DNA of 64,000 bases, taken from contig NZ_LMQH01000014.1 in NCBI RefSeq assembly GCF_001424105.1, forward strand, positions 133,593 through 197,592, given 5' to 3'. Shown here in pieces: positions 8,093-15,979 of the stretch. Position numbers and translations under genes: made by a program. Source of the stretch: Chryseobacterium sp. Leaf394 (lineage in GTDB: Bacteria > Bacteroidota > Bacteroidia > Flavobacteriales > Weeksellaceae). The notes under the pieces are model-generated. The model made no database searches and had not been told where the DNA came from. It was given only the letters and a program-made list of their open reading frames with translations. Position 1 is the first letter of the stretch. Every line of letters begins with the position of its first letter.

Positions 8093-9064
8093 ATGAGTAA
8101 GCCGATCACGGAATTTATAGAAAAATATTACCTGCACTTCAATGCAGCAGCTTTGGTAGACGCATCTAAAGGGTATGTTGCCCACCTGAAAGAAGGCGGA
8201 AAAATGATGATCACTTTGGCTGGAGCAATGTCTACGGCTGAATTGGGAAAGATTTTAGCTGAAATGATCCGTCAGGATAAAGTTGATTTTATTTCCTGTA
8301 CAGGAGCAAACCTTGAAGAAGATCTGATGAATTTGGTGGCGCATTCTCACTACGAAAGAGTTCCTCATTACAGAGATTTGACGGCTCAGGATGAGTGGGA
8401 TCTTTTGGAAAGAGGCTTAAACAGAGTAACAGATACCTGTATTCCTGAAGAAGAAGCCTTCAGAAGATTGCAGAAGCACATCGTAGAAATCTGGAAAGAT
8501 GCTGAAGCAAAAGGTGAGAGATATTTCCCACATGAATTTATGTACAAAATGATTCTTTCAGGAGTTTTGGAGCAGTATTACGAAATTCCCAGAGAAAATT
8601 CATGGATGATCGCTGCTGCTGAGAAAAACCTGCCGATTGTTGTACCGGGATGGGAAGATTCTACCATGGGTAATATTTTCGCTTCTTACTGTATCAAAGG
8701 TGAACTGACGGCTACGACGATGAAATCCGGTATCGAATACATGACGTATTTGGCAGACTGGTATACAAAAAATTCAGCTGGAAAAGGTGTTGGTTTCTTC
8801 CAGATTGGTGGAGGTATCGCAGGAGATTTCCCGATTTGTGTGGTGCCGATGTTGTATCAGGATATGGAAATGCATGACATTCCGTTCTGGTCTTATTTCT
8901 GTCAGATTTCAGATTCAACGACTTCTTACGGTTCATATTCCGGGGCAGTTCCGAACGAGAAAATTACATGGGGAAAACTGGATATCACCACACCGAAATT
9001 TATCGTTGAAAGTGATGCTACGATCTGTGCTCCATTGATGTTTTCTTACATTTTGGAAAATTAA
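8093..9064 (+). CDS. Deoxyhypusine synthase-like enzyme, probable homospermidine synthase
   Basis: 323-residue protein of the deoxyhypusine synthase family, which joins the aminobutyl group of spermidine to an amine with NAD as cofactor. Family features include the N-terminal stretch with GGKMMITLAGAMSTAELG, FISCTGANLEED, and the lysine of the catalytic WGK motif (ITWGKLDITTPKFIVESDAT near residues 289-308). Bacteria have no eIF5A, the eukaryotic substrate. Some bacterial members are homospermidine synthases, and homospermidine is the main polyamine in many Flavobacteriia, so putrescine as acceptor is the likeliest role (inference). A terminator follows at 9091. Confidence 0.8.
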   Translation: MSKPITEFIEKYYLHFNAAALVDASKGYVAHLKEGGKMMITLAGAMSTAELGKILAEMIRQDKVDFISCTGANLEEDLMNLVAHSHYERVPHYRDLTAQDEWDLLERGLNRVTDTCIPEEEAFRRLQKHIVEIWKDAEAKGERYFPHEFMYKMILSGVLEQYYEIPRENSWMIAAAEKNLPIVVPGWEDSTMGNIFASYCIKGELTATTMKSGIEYMTYLADWYTKNSAGKGVGFFQIGGGIAGDFPICVVPMLYQDMEMHDIPFWSYFCQISDSTTSYGSYSGAVPNEKITWGKLDITTPKFIVESDATICAPLMFSYILEN

Positions 9065-9090
9065 TTTCAGAACTAAATTTAATTATATTT

Positions 9091-9115
9091 GAAAGGCTTA
9101 GCAATAAGCCTTTTG
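9091..9115 (+). terminator. Terminator after the DHS-like gene
   Basis: AAAGGCTTA / TAAGCCTTT stem with a 4-base loop followed by TTGTTATTTT. Confidence 0.6.
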
Positions 9116-9128
9116 TTATTTTCAGACC

Positions 9129-10217
9129 TTGGAAACTCTTCAGAAAAATAAATTTGATGCTCTTACAGGAATGCGTGCTGTTGCTGCGATTATGGTATTT
9201 GTATATCATAACCGGAAATACTGGCGCAATGATCTTCCGTTTGAAGTGATGCGTTTCATCAGCGAATGGCATATTGGTGTTACCGTATTTTTTGTGCTGA
9301 GCGGATTTTTACTGGCATATCGTTATGAAGAGAAACCATTAGAATCTAAAAAATCGTATTTAAAATATATTCTCCTGCGGATCGCAAGAATTTTTCCACT
9401 GTACTGGATTTTGCTGAGTGCTTTTTTTCTGGATACTTCTTATTCTAAAGATGTAAAAACCTACTTTCTTCAATACTCACTTTTTTATTCTCTGTTTGAA
9501 AAGTATTCCGTTTCGGGAATCGTTCAGGCATGGTCGCTTACGGTTGAGTTTTTCTTTTATCTTCTGTCGCCGCTGCTGTTTTTGCTTTTAAAGAGAAGCT
9601 GGAAATACTGCGTTTTGTTTTTAACCGGATTCTTTGTTCTGGGATATGCTGTAGGCTACGGTTTACATTGGTATAATGGCAATCCGAAAGGGTTTTTATA
9701 TCCTTTAAAACTTATGGTCGGAAGTACATTTTTCGGAAGAAGTTCAGAGTTTTTCTTCGGAATGTTGCTTGCTTATTTAATGAAAAAAGAAAGCGGAATT
9801 AAATTTTTACATAAGATTAAAAAACCAACACTTTGGGGTGGACTTGCCATTTTAATATTGATTTTCGCCATCAGATTTTTCGCCAGAAACAATTTCGTAC
9901 ACGGTGTCGAACGGTGGGAAGGAAGGTTAATACATGAATTGTTTTTGCCTATTGGGATTGTTGTTTTCTTTTGGGGTTTAATGAGTGAAAAAACATGGAT
10001 CTCAAAAGTTCTTTCCACAAAATTCTTTATTCTCCTGGGAAATGCTTCGTTTGTTTTTTATCTGATTCATCTCAGCTATTTCAACATGAAACTGAAATCT
10101 TTCATTTATCTTCCCGACCGCAATTTCGTTTTACTTTGGATCTGTTCCATTATCATTTATCTTTTAATAGAGAAACCTCTGTACGAGCTTTGTAGAAAGG
10201 GTATTGCTAAAATTTAA
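9129..10217 (+). CDS. Acyltransferase family 3 membrane protein
   Basis: 362-residue integral membrane protein of the acyltransferase_3 (OafA/YrhL/NodX) family. It opens with FDALTGMRAVAAIMVFVYHN, containing the family's conserved TG.RA.AA...V..H pattern, and has the conserved FFVLSGFLL segment and about ten membrane segments. Such enzymes O-acylate envelope or extracellular sugars using acyl donors from the cytoplasm. No ATG is available in the correct region; the TTG at 9129 gives the right N-terminus for the family. It stands alone, so its substrate cannot be inferred from neighbours. Confidence 0.82.
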   Translation: METLQKNKFDALTGMRAVAAIMVFVYHNRKYWRNDLPFEVMRFISEWHIGVTVFFVLSGFLLAYRYEEKPLESKKSYLKYILLRIARIFPLYWILLSAFFLDTSYSKDVKTYFLQYSLFYSLFEKYSVSGIVQAWSLTVEFFFYLLSPLLFLLLKRSWKYCVLFLTGFFVLGYAVGYGLHWYNGNPKGFLYPLKLMVGSTFFGRSSEFFFGMLLAYLMKKESGIKFLHKIKKPTLWGGLAILILIFAIRFFARNNFVHGVERWEGRLIHELFLPIGIVVFFWGLMSEKTWISKVLSTKFFILLGNASFVFYLIHLSYFNMKLKSFIYLPDRNFVLLWICSIIIYLLIEKPLYELCRKGIAKI

Positions 10218-10305
10218 TATTTTCCGGAGCATGCAGATTTATTTGATTTTTAAATTAATTTTAATGGAACCAGCTTTTAAAAGCTGTTTGATTTCTTTAA
10301 AAATA

Positions 10306-10452
10306 TTAATCCATAGAGTTGATCAGAACAAAATATCTGTAAGCCAAGATTCCTTTCTGAAATTTAGTCAGTTTGGTTGGATCTTTATCACTCAGTTTCG
10401 GTAAAATTTTCTTGTTGATATTATTTAAAAATTTAAAAACAGACTTTTTCAT
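10306..10452 (-). CDS. Small conserved basic protein (48 aa)
   Basis: 48-residue frame starting at the ATG whose complement is at 10450-10452. It begins MKKSVFKFLNNINKKILP, followed by KDPTKLTKFQKGILAYRYF and ending LINSMD. I recall similar short proteins as widespread in Flavobacteriia, sometimes wrongly named SsrA-binding protein. It is basic with an aromatic amphipathic C-terminal helix. The frame stays open upstream to 10620 but that part is low-complexity. Function unknown. Confidence 0.55.
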   Translation of the reverse strand: MKKSVFKFLNNINKKILPKLSDKDPTKLTKFQKGILAYRYFVLINSMD

Positions 10453-10504
10453 TGGTAAAAAAATTTGAGATTGATTAAGTAAAATCAAAAACTGTGCATT
10501 TTTT

Positions 10505-10545
10505 GGGAAGCTGGAAGCTGGGCGATGGAAGCTGGAAGTTTGAGT
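10505..10545. repeat. Short-word repeat (ggaagctgg)
   Basis: Imperfect repeats of ggaagctgg, related to the ccagcatc words at 6930-6953. Probably non-coding, in the spacer before the 48-residue gene. Confidence 0.4.
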
Positions 10546-10655
10546 TATCTGCAAACAAAAATTGTCCTCAAAAGTGAAGACAATTTTATAATTATATCGG
10601 ATACATAATATTCTCGACAATGGATTGCTGATTACTCATCACTCATTACCTATGA

Positions 10656-11447
10656 TTAAGGGTTTCCGTACATATTCGATTCACCGCCGTCAATGGCAAT
10701 CACCTGTCCTGAAACATATCCGTTTTCATCACTTAAAAGATAAGCAACCAAATTGCCGACATCTTTTGGATCTCCTAATCTTCTGGTAGGATTTCTTGAT
10801 GCGTATTCTTTTTCTGCCGCTTTCGGATCTGCAGGATTCACCTGATTGAATGCTTCAGCAACCATCGGCGTTAAGATCGCTCCCGGAGCAATGGCGTTAG
10901 TTAAAATATTATCCTTTCCATATTCCAAAGCTGCATTTTTGGTCATTCCGGCTACAGCGTGTTTGGTGGCAACATAAGCTGTCTGATTTAAAACACCTCT
11001 GATTCCGCCTACAGATGCTACATTCACGATTCTTCCGCTGCCGTTTTTCTGCATTTCAGGGATTGCATATTTCATTCCGTAGTAAACGCCCAAAAGATTG
11101 ATGTCGATTACTTTTTTGAAAACTTCAATATCATAATCGATCAGGGGTGCCTGTTTTCCCTCGATTCCTGCATTGTTATATAATCCGTCTACTTTTCCGA
11201 ACTCCTTGACGGTTTGATCGACATAATTTTTTACATTTTCTTCGACCGAAACATCGGCTGTCACAGTCAGGAATTTACTTTCCGGATATTTTGACTGTAA
11301 ATCTGCTTTTGCTTTCTCTAAAGCTTCGCCGTTAAAATCTACTAATGTAAGATCAGCACCTTTAGAGGCTAATGCATCTGCTGCGGCCAATCCTAATCCC
11401 ATTGCAGCACCGGTCACGATCACTGCTTTTCCTTTAAAATTTGACAT
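10656..11447 (-). CDS. Short-chain dehydrogenase/reductase
   Basis: 263-residue classical SDR. The cofactor motif TGAAMGLG is at 12-19, the NNAG motif at 90-93, and the catalytic Ser144, Tyr157 and Lys161 are present (NVASVGG and AYVATKHA). An aspartate after strand two (LVDFN) suggests NAD(H) preference. The C-terminus ends in the common GGESNMYGNP-type tail. It probably oxidises or reduces an alcohol or keto group on a small metabolite; the substrate is not predictable from the neighbours. It is a single gene with no obvious partner. Confidence 0.88.
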   Translation of the reverse strand: MSNFKGKAVIVTGAAMGLGLAAADALASKGADLTLVDFNGEALEKAKADLQSKYPESKFLTVTADVSVEENVKNYVDQTVKEFGKVDGLYNNAGIEGKQAPLIDYDIEVFKKVIDINLLGVYYGMKYAIPEMQKNGSGRIVNVASVGGIRGVLNQTAYVATKHAVAGMTKNAALEYGKDNILTNAIAPGAILTPMVAEAFNQVNPADPKAAEKEYASRNPTRRLGDPKDVGNLVAYLLSDENGYVSGQVIAIDGGESNMYGNP

Positions 11448-11910
11448 AATTATATTTTTTTATTTAATGCTTCAATTTACAACAATGATGCCTAAATAGT
11501 ATTGATGTATGGTAATGTTTTGTTAAATTCAACAGGAAAGCTCATGTGGATTTTTTCAATTTTAATGCTTCTCAACCTTGTTAGGGTTAATATGGTTGCG
11601 AATACAAACCTTAACAGGAATCTTAAGAAGAAAAAGACCCCTTTAGAAAACATGAAGAAATTTGCTGCAAAAACAGATACAGCTGAGTACGAAATGATTT
11701 TTGGATTTATTTAAAATACTTCATTTTTAAGAATATTTTTTTAGCAGTTTAGAATTTCGTTCATAATTTCGATGAAGCCCTTGCTTTCTCATGATTGCTC
11801 TCTTTTCGTTTTTCCTACCTCCGCACAAAAGAGCTGAAATCAAGTCGGGTAGAGAGCGGTTTTCTGCATGTATTGGAGAAAAAAAGTGGAGTATTTGGCG
11901 TGGAAGAGAT

Positions 11911-11980
11911 AGCGCTCCTACGAAGCGCACGCCCATTTACTGCAATTTGTTTTCTACACAGATAATGCTCCTCTGGAGCA
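11911..11980. repeat. Dispersed double-palindrome repeat, copy 1
   Basis: Begins with an imperfect palindrome agcgctcctacgaagcgc and ends with the palindrome tgctcctctggagca, joined by a spacer containing ctacacagata. Shares both palindromes and the inner word with copy 2. Confidence 0.65.
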
Positions 11981-12109
11981 AAATAATTGAAAGTATTCCT
12001 ATGTACATAAATTTGATTTATATTGGATTGCTGATAATTCTTTATAAAGAGAAAAAGAAAAGGTAAAAGAAGAAGATATCATTAAAATTATGTGATGTGG
12101 AATAAATAA

Positions 12110-12183
12110 CGCTCCTACGGAGCGCCCTGCATTCGATTATAAACAATTTATTGTCTACACAGATATTGCTCCTCTGGAGCAAT
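12110..12183. repeat. Dispersed double-palindrome repeat, copy 2
   Basis: cgctcctacggagcg at the left, ctacacagatattgctcc in the middle and an 8-bp stem attgctcc/ggagcaat at the right. Same layout and spacing as copy 1, about 200 bases away. Confidence 0.65.
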
Positions 12184-12353
12184 TATCTATCAAAAAACTT
12201 TGATTCTTCTGGTCAAAATCAAACTTGTTGGTTTGGAATTTATGAACCTTTGAAAAAAATCTTATTACCACGAAAAAGTTACATCTTCTCAAAAAATTGC
12301 AGGAGCAAAAGTAAAGTGAATTTTTTTATAAATTTATATTTTAAAAAAATCCA

Positions 12354-12650
12354 ATGAACGAACTTTTCAAACAACAGGTCTGGGAAATTTCAAAACTGAT
12401 TCCCAAAGGCAGAGTTTCTTCTTATGGAGCGATTGCAAAAGCTGTTGGTTTTCCAAATCATTCCCGACACGTTGGAAAAGCGATGGGTGGCTGCCCGAAA
12501 GATGTTCCGGCGCATCGGGTAATTTCGAGCTCGGGAACTTTGTCGGTTCCGGAATTTCAGGAAAGACTGGAAGCAGAAGGAATCGAGGTGAAGAATTTTA
12601 AAATTAAAAATTTCAAAGAGTTGTTTTGGAATCCTTTAGAAGAACTTTAG
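12354..12650 (+). CDS. Alkyltransferase-like DNA-repair protein (MGMT fold without active Cys)
   Basis: 98-residue protein equal to the C-terminal DNA-binding domain of O6-alkylguanine-DNA alkyltransferases. It has the helix-turn-helix GAIAKAVGFPNHSRHVGKAM at 26-45 and the active-site region at 52-60, where the usual PCHRV reads PAHRV (Ala53 in place of the acceptor Cys). It therefore cannot accept the alkyl group but should still flip and bind O6-alkylguanine. Alkyltransferase-like proteins hand such lesions to nucleotide excision repair; most known ones have Trp at this place, and an Ala form is known in Thermus thermophilus. The N-terminal MGMT domain is absent, as usual for this class. 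Confidence 0.85.
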   Translation: MNELFKQQVWEISKLIPKGRVSSYGAIAKAVGFPNHSRHVGKAMGGCPKDVPAHRVISSSGTLSVPEFQERLEAEGIEVKNFKIKNFKELFWNPLEEL

Positions 12651-12762
12651 TTGGCTTTTTGCGGATTGTGATTTGCTTTTAACGTTTTTTTTTAAAAGTT
12701 TGGATTTCTGGAAGTAATCTGTTGTCGATTTGAGCATTATGTTGTTTGTAATACGAATTCCC

Positions 12763-12869
12763 TAGCCCCGATAGCAGCGACATCCTTTTTTGCTTTTTCG
12801 GATATTTTCTACTGATAAAACAATTTCTAAAGCAAAAAAGATACAGCGGATAGCGGGAAATAGCTCCTT
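12763..12869. repeat. Flavobacterial structured repeat, copy A
   Basis: Starts agccccgatagcagcgacat and ends gatacagcggatagcggg aatagctcc-like sequence. CATCCTTTTTTGCTTT pairs with AAAGCAAAAAAGATACAG, giving a long imperfect hairpin, and the ends pair through CCCG/CGGG. A second copy lies at 22083-22172. It may be a structured RNA or a short mobile repeat. Confidence 0.6.
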
Positions 12870-12916
12870 ATCATGAGTAATAAGTAATGAGCAATCTTTG
12901 ATAAATAAGTTTTCAG

Positions 12917-12947
12917 CAAAAAAAACGGCGAAGTTAAAACTCCGCCG
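12917..12947 (-). terminator. Terminator of htpG
   Basis: Minus strand: a 10-bp stem from CGGCGGAGTT to AACTTCGCCG with a TT loop, followed by a run of T. Confidence 0.8.
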
Positions 12948-12987
12948 ATAATCTATTATTTAAAACCCTGAAAGTTTTGTAGAAAAA

Positions 12988-14880
12988 CTATTTCTCCAAC
13001 TGCTTATAGCTTCTCTGGATGAAGTCGGTAAGCTCCTTTCCTTTCAGTAAATTCTGAGATAATTTCGCTAAATCTAAAGCGTATTTAATCTGGGTACTTT
13101 TCTCGTCAGCATTTTCATTTGCTAAAATTTTAGTTGCAAATTCGCTGTTCGAGTTTACGATTAAATTATACATTTCAGGGAAACCACCCATGCCGAACAT
13201 ACCGCCACCGCCGGTTGCCTGCATATCTTTCATACGACGCATAAATTCCGGTTGGGTAATGGTAAATGGTGCATCAGTGCTGTCTAAATCTTCCAGTTGA
13301 ACTGTGAATTTTTTGTCATTAATAGACTCTTCAACATTCTTCTTCAACGTTTCCTTTTCAGTTTCGTTTAATTTAGAAATTGCAGGTTCGTCTTTTTTAA
13401 TCAGATTATTGATGTGATCAGCATCCACTCGTGCGAACGAAATTTTCTCTTTTGAAGTTTCCAGTTTCTGAATCAGATGCGGAACAATCGGTGAATCTAA
13501 AAGAATAACTTCGTAACCTTTATCTTTCGCAGACTGGATGTAAGAGTGCTGTTCATCGGCGTTTGTCGCGTAAAGAATCACTAAATTTCCGTCTTTGTCG
13601 GTTTGATTAGGTTTTATTTTTTCCTCTAACTCATTCCAAAGGAAATATTTTCCATCGGTAGTCGGGTAGAGTGCAAATTTGTCAGATTTCTCGAAAAATT
13701 TATCTTCGGAAATCATTCCATATTCGATAACGATTTTAATGTCATTCCATTTTTTGTCGTAATCTTCGCGGTTTTCATTGATCAGAGAAACCATTTTGTC
13801 GGCCACTTTTTTAGTGATGTAAGAAGAAATTTTCTTCACAGCACCGTCTGCCTGCAGGTAAGAACGCGAAACATTTAACGGAATATCCGGAGAATCGATC
13901 ACTCCACGAAGCAACATCAAGAAGTCAGGAACAATTCCTTTTACCTCATCGGTTACGAAAACCTGATTTTGGTAGAGTTGAATTTTATCTTTTTCAATGT
14001 TTAAATTATTCGCAAGTTTCGGGAAGTATAAAACTCCTGTTAAATTGAAAGGATAATCAACATTCAAATGGATATTAAATAACGGCTCCTCAAACTGCAT
14101 CGGATACAGTTCGTGGTAGAAAGCTTTGTAATCTTCATCTTTTAATTCGCTTGGAGATTTCGTCCATGCCGGAGTCGGGTTGTTGACGATGTTGTCTACC
14201 TCAACCGTTTCGGCAACGGCATCTTCGGCAGCGCCTTCAGGTAAAGGAAGTGTCTCAGTTTTTGTTCCGAATTTAATAGGAACAGGCATGAATTTATTGT
14301 ATTTCGTCAACAGTTCACGGATTCTGTTTTCTTCTAAAAACTCCGTAGAATCTTCGGCAATGTGAAGAATGATCTCTGTTCCTCTGTCGGCTTTTGCTGT
14401 CGTTTCTTCTAAGGTAAATTCCGGGCTTCCGTCGCAAGTCCAGTGAACTGCTGGCTCGTCTTTATAAGATTTAGAAATAATTTCCACTTTTTCCGCAACC
14501 ATGAAAGCCGAATAGAAACCTAAACCAAAGTGTCCAATAATTCCTGAGTCTTTCGCAGAATCTTTGTATTTATCTAAAAACTCTTCAGCTCCGGAGAATG
14601 CTACCTGGTTGATGTATTTTTCAATTTCCTCGCCAGTCATTCCCAATCCTTGGTCGATGATGTGAAGTTTTTTGTTTTCCTTATCGATTTTCACCTCGAT
14701 TTTCGGATTTCCGTAAGCAACCTGTGCTTCACCGATGTTGGTTAAATGTTTCAATTTCAAAGTTGCGTCGGTTGCATTTGAAATTAATTCTCTTAAAAAT
14801 ATTTCGTGATCGCTGTACAAAAATTTCTTAATCAGCGGAAAAATATTTTCCACCGAAACATTGATATTTCCTTTTGTCAT
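12988..14880 (-). CDS. htpG: Molecular chaperone HtpG (Hsp90)
   Basis: 630-residue Hsp90 homologue, near the usual length. The N-terminal GHKL ATPase domain shows FLRELISNATDATLKL, the ATP-lid motif DQGLGMT, and GIIGHFGLGFYSAFMVAEKV. The middle domain contains NVSRSYLQ with the catalytic Arg region. The C-terminal dimerisation domain is present and the eukaryotic MEEVD tail absent, as expected. It is an ATP-driven cytoplasmic chaperone for late folding of client proteins. The gene is monocistronic, with its own terminator at 12917. Confidence 0.97.
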   Translation of the reverse strand: MTKGNINVSVENIFPLIKKFLYSDHEIFLRELISNATDATLKLKHLTNIGEAQVAYGNPKIEVKIDKENKKLHIIDQGLGMTGEEIEKYINQVAFSGAEEFLDKYKDSAKDSGIIGHFGLGFYSAFMVAEKVEIISKSYKDEPAVHWTCDGSPEFTLEETTAKADRGTEIILHIAEDSTEFLEENRIRELLTKYNKFMPVPIKFGTKTETLPLPEGAAEDAVAETVEVDNIVNNPTPAWTKSPSELKDEDYKAFYHELYPMQFEEPLFNIHLNVDYPFNLTGVLYFPKLANNLNIEKDKIQLYQNQVFVTDEVKGIVPDFLMLLRGVIDSPDIPLNVSRSYLQADGAVKKISSYITKKVADKMVSLINENREDYDKKWNDIKIVIEYGMISEDKFFEKSDKFALYPTTDGKYFLWNELEEKIKPNQTDKDGNLVILYATNADEQHSYIQSAKDKGYEVILLDSPIVPHLIQKLETSKEKISFARVDADHINNLIKKDEPAISKLNETEKETLKKNVEESINDKKFTVQLEDLDSTDAPFTITQPEFMRRMKDMQATGGGGMFGMGGFPEMYNLIVNSNSEFATKILANENADEKSTQIKYALDLAKLSQNLLKGKELTDFIQRSYKQLEK

Positions 14881-15069
14881 TTTTTTGGATTTTTAAATTT
14901 GAGGTTTAATTCTCAAAAGAAATACCATTGAAGGGAAAGTGACAGATTGTCTTGATTGATATCAAACTGGATAAATCACCATTAATGCTTTATATATATA
15001 GTTTTTCCTTTTAATCAATATTAATGTTATACAATAAAGTAATATCAGTGCACTTTAAGTTACTTTTTT

Positions 15070-15128
15070 GTCACATAATAGGGGGTAATTTTATGTGAAA
15101 TCATCTTTTTTATGTCAATTTTATGTGA
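15070..15128. promoter_or_regulatory. TCACATAA / TTATGTGA repeat cluster
   Basis: gTCACATAA at 15070-15078 is followed by AATTTTATGTGA at 15087-15098 and again at 15117-15128. The arms are complementary, so the set is an inverted repeat plus a direct repeat. About 190 bases upstream of the operon start, it could be a regulator binding site. Confidence 0.35.
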
Positions 15129-15288
15129 CCTGCTAATATTTTTTAAATTTTTTTTCTGTCTTTGTTTCATATTGATAAAATGTTTATTAATCGATGTTTT
15201 GAGTGATGATAGTTCATTTTTTTATGAAAATTTAAGAAATAGACGCGACCGTTTTTGTTATTGGGTTAATTTATTTTAAATATTATCC

Positions 15289-15296
15289 TACTTTTG
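15289..15296 (+). promoter_or_regulatory. -7 promoter box of the surface-protein operon
   Basis: TACTTTTG matches TAnnTTTG, 16 bases before the TTG start at 15313. A TTG at 15261 is slightly too far away (25 bases) for an ideal -33 box. Confidence 0.45.
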
Positions 15297-15312
15297 TAGA
15301 ATAAAAACACAG

Positions 15313-15945
15313 TTGCAGAGGGTCAAGAAACATATTAACAATGTGGTATCTTTACTGGATTTAATTTTAAAATCTGGATTTTGGCGTCGTGCATTTACAA
15401 CAGTTTTTATTATTTTTTGTGCAAATTCATTTTCACACGCACAAATTTATGTAGAGGGTGGTGCTACGATCGTAAACCGGGAGCAGATCCATTCAAACCT
15501 TAAAATTACTGAAAAGGTAGACAATTCTTCTGATGTTATTTCTATAAATGGGGAAGTATATGTAATCGGTTCAGACAAATCTGTTATTTCTAAGGTAGAG
15601 AAGAAGCATAATGCACAGGTTGTTATTAAGAAAAGAGTTTTAAAAACTGCTTTAGTTTTCAAAGAAAAACCATCAAAACGGAATAAAGTTTCTTCTCTGA
15701 AAAAAATTGCAATACATTACAAGCCAATTGATAATCAGGATCAGTTTATTGGGGCTAAACATAAATATAAAACATTCAATCTTCCCACGGAACATTCGTA
15801 CAAAGTATTGGGAATTGCAGAAGAGCAGACATTTTTAGTAAGAAACTTTTCTTTAGAAAAAACAAGAATTCTTACTTCGGAATTCTTCAATGCACATACT
15901 TTTAATTCTGCATTTTACACACGCCCTCCGCCTGTTAGAGTTTGA
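15313..15945 (+). CDS. Secreted hypothetical protein, first gene of surface operon
   Basis: 210 residues. The hydrophobic run RRAFTTVFIIFCANSFSHAQ at about 25-44 is a signal peptide with a long N-region, so the mature protein begins around QIYVEGGATI. No ATG is available before the signal; the TTG at 15313, about 16 bases after a good -7 box, is the best start. The mature part is Lys-rich and ends in YTRPPPVRV. I do not recognise a family. It precedes the large adhesin by 34 bases and is probably co-transcribed, so a role in export or surface display of that protein is a guess. Confidence 0.6.
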   Translation: MQRVKKHINNVVSLLDLILKSGFWRRAFTTVFIIFCANSFSHAQIYVEGGATIVNREQIHSNLKITEKVDNSSDVISINGEVYVIGSDKSVISKVEKKHNAQVVIKKRVLKTALVFKEKPSKRNKVSSLKKIAIHYKPIDNQDQFIGAKHKYKTFNLPTEHSYKVLGIAEEQTFLVRNFSLEKTRILTSEFFNAHTFNSAFYTRPPPVRV

Positions 15946-15979
15946 TTTTTTAATGCATTTCAAACTTTAAACTAAAAAT

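Larger units (their letters stand above)
11448..12353. other. 906-base gene-poor spacer with repeat copies
   Basis: No convincing gene. Short frames such as 11505-11714 (hydrophobic then Lys-rich) and 11791-12066 (crossing a repeat copy) lack family features. The spacer holds two copies of a structured repeat (11911-11980 and 12110-12183). Nothing else was recognised. Confidence 0.5.
14881..15312. other. 432-base AT-rich spacer upstream of the surface-protein operon
   Basis: Contains the htpG leader on the left and, at 15070-15130, an inverted/direct repeat set. No gene or RNA was recognised otherwise. Confidence 0.5.

Noticed and set aside
11505..11714. Short reading frame with hydrophobic start
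   Set aside because: No family features, no clear promoter and low-complexity Lys-rich end; treated as non-coding.
11791..12066. 91-codon frame in the spacer
   Set aside because: It runs through a repeat copy and shows no protein-like pattern.
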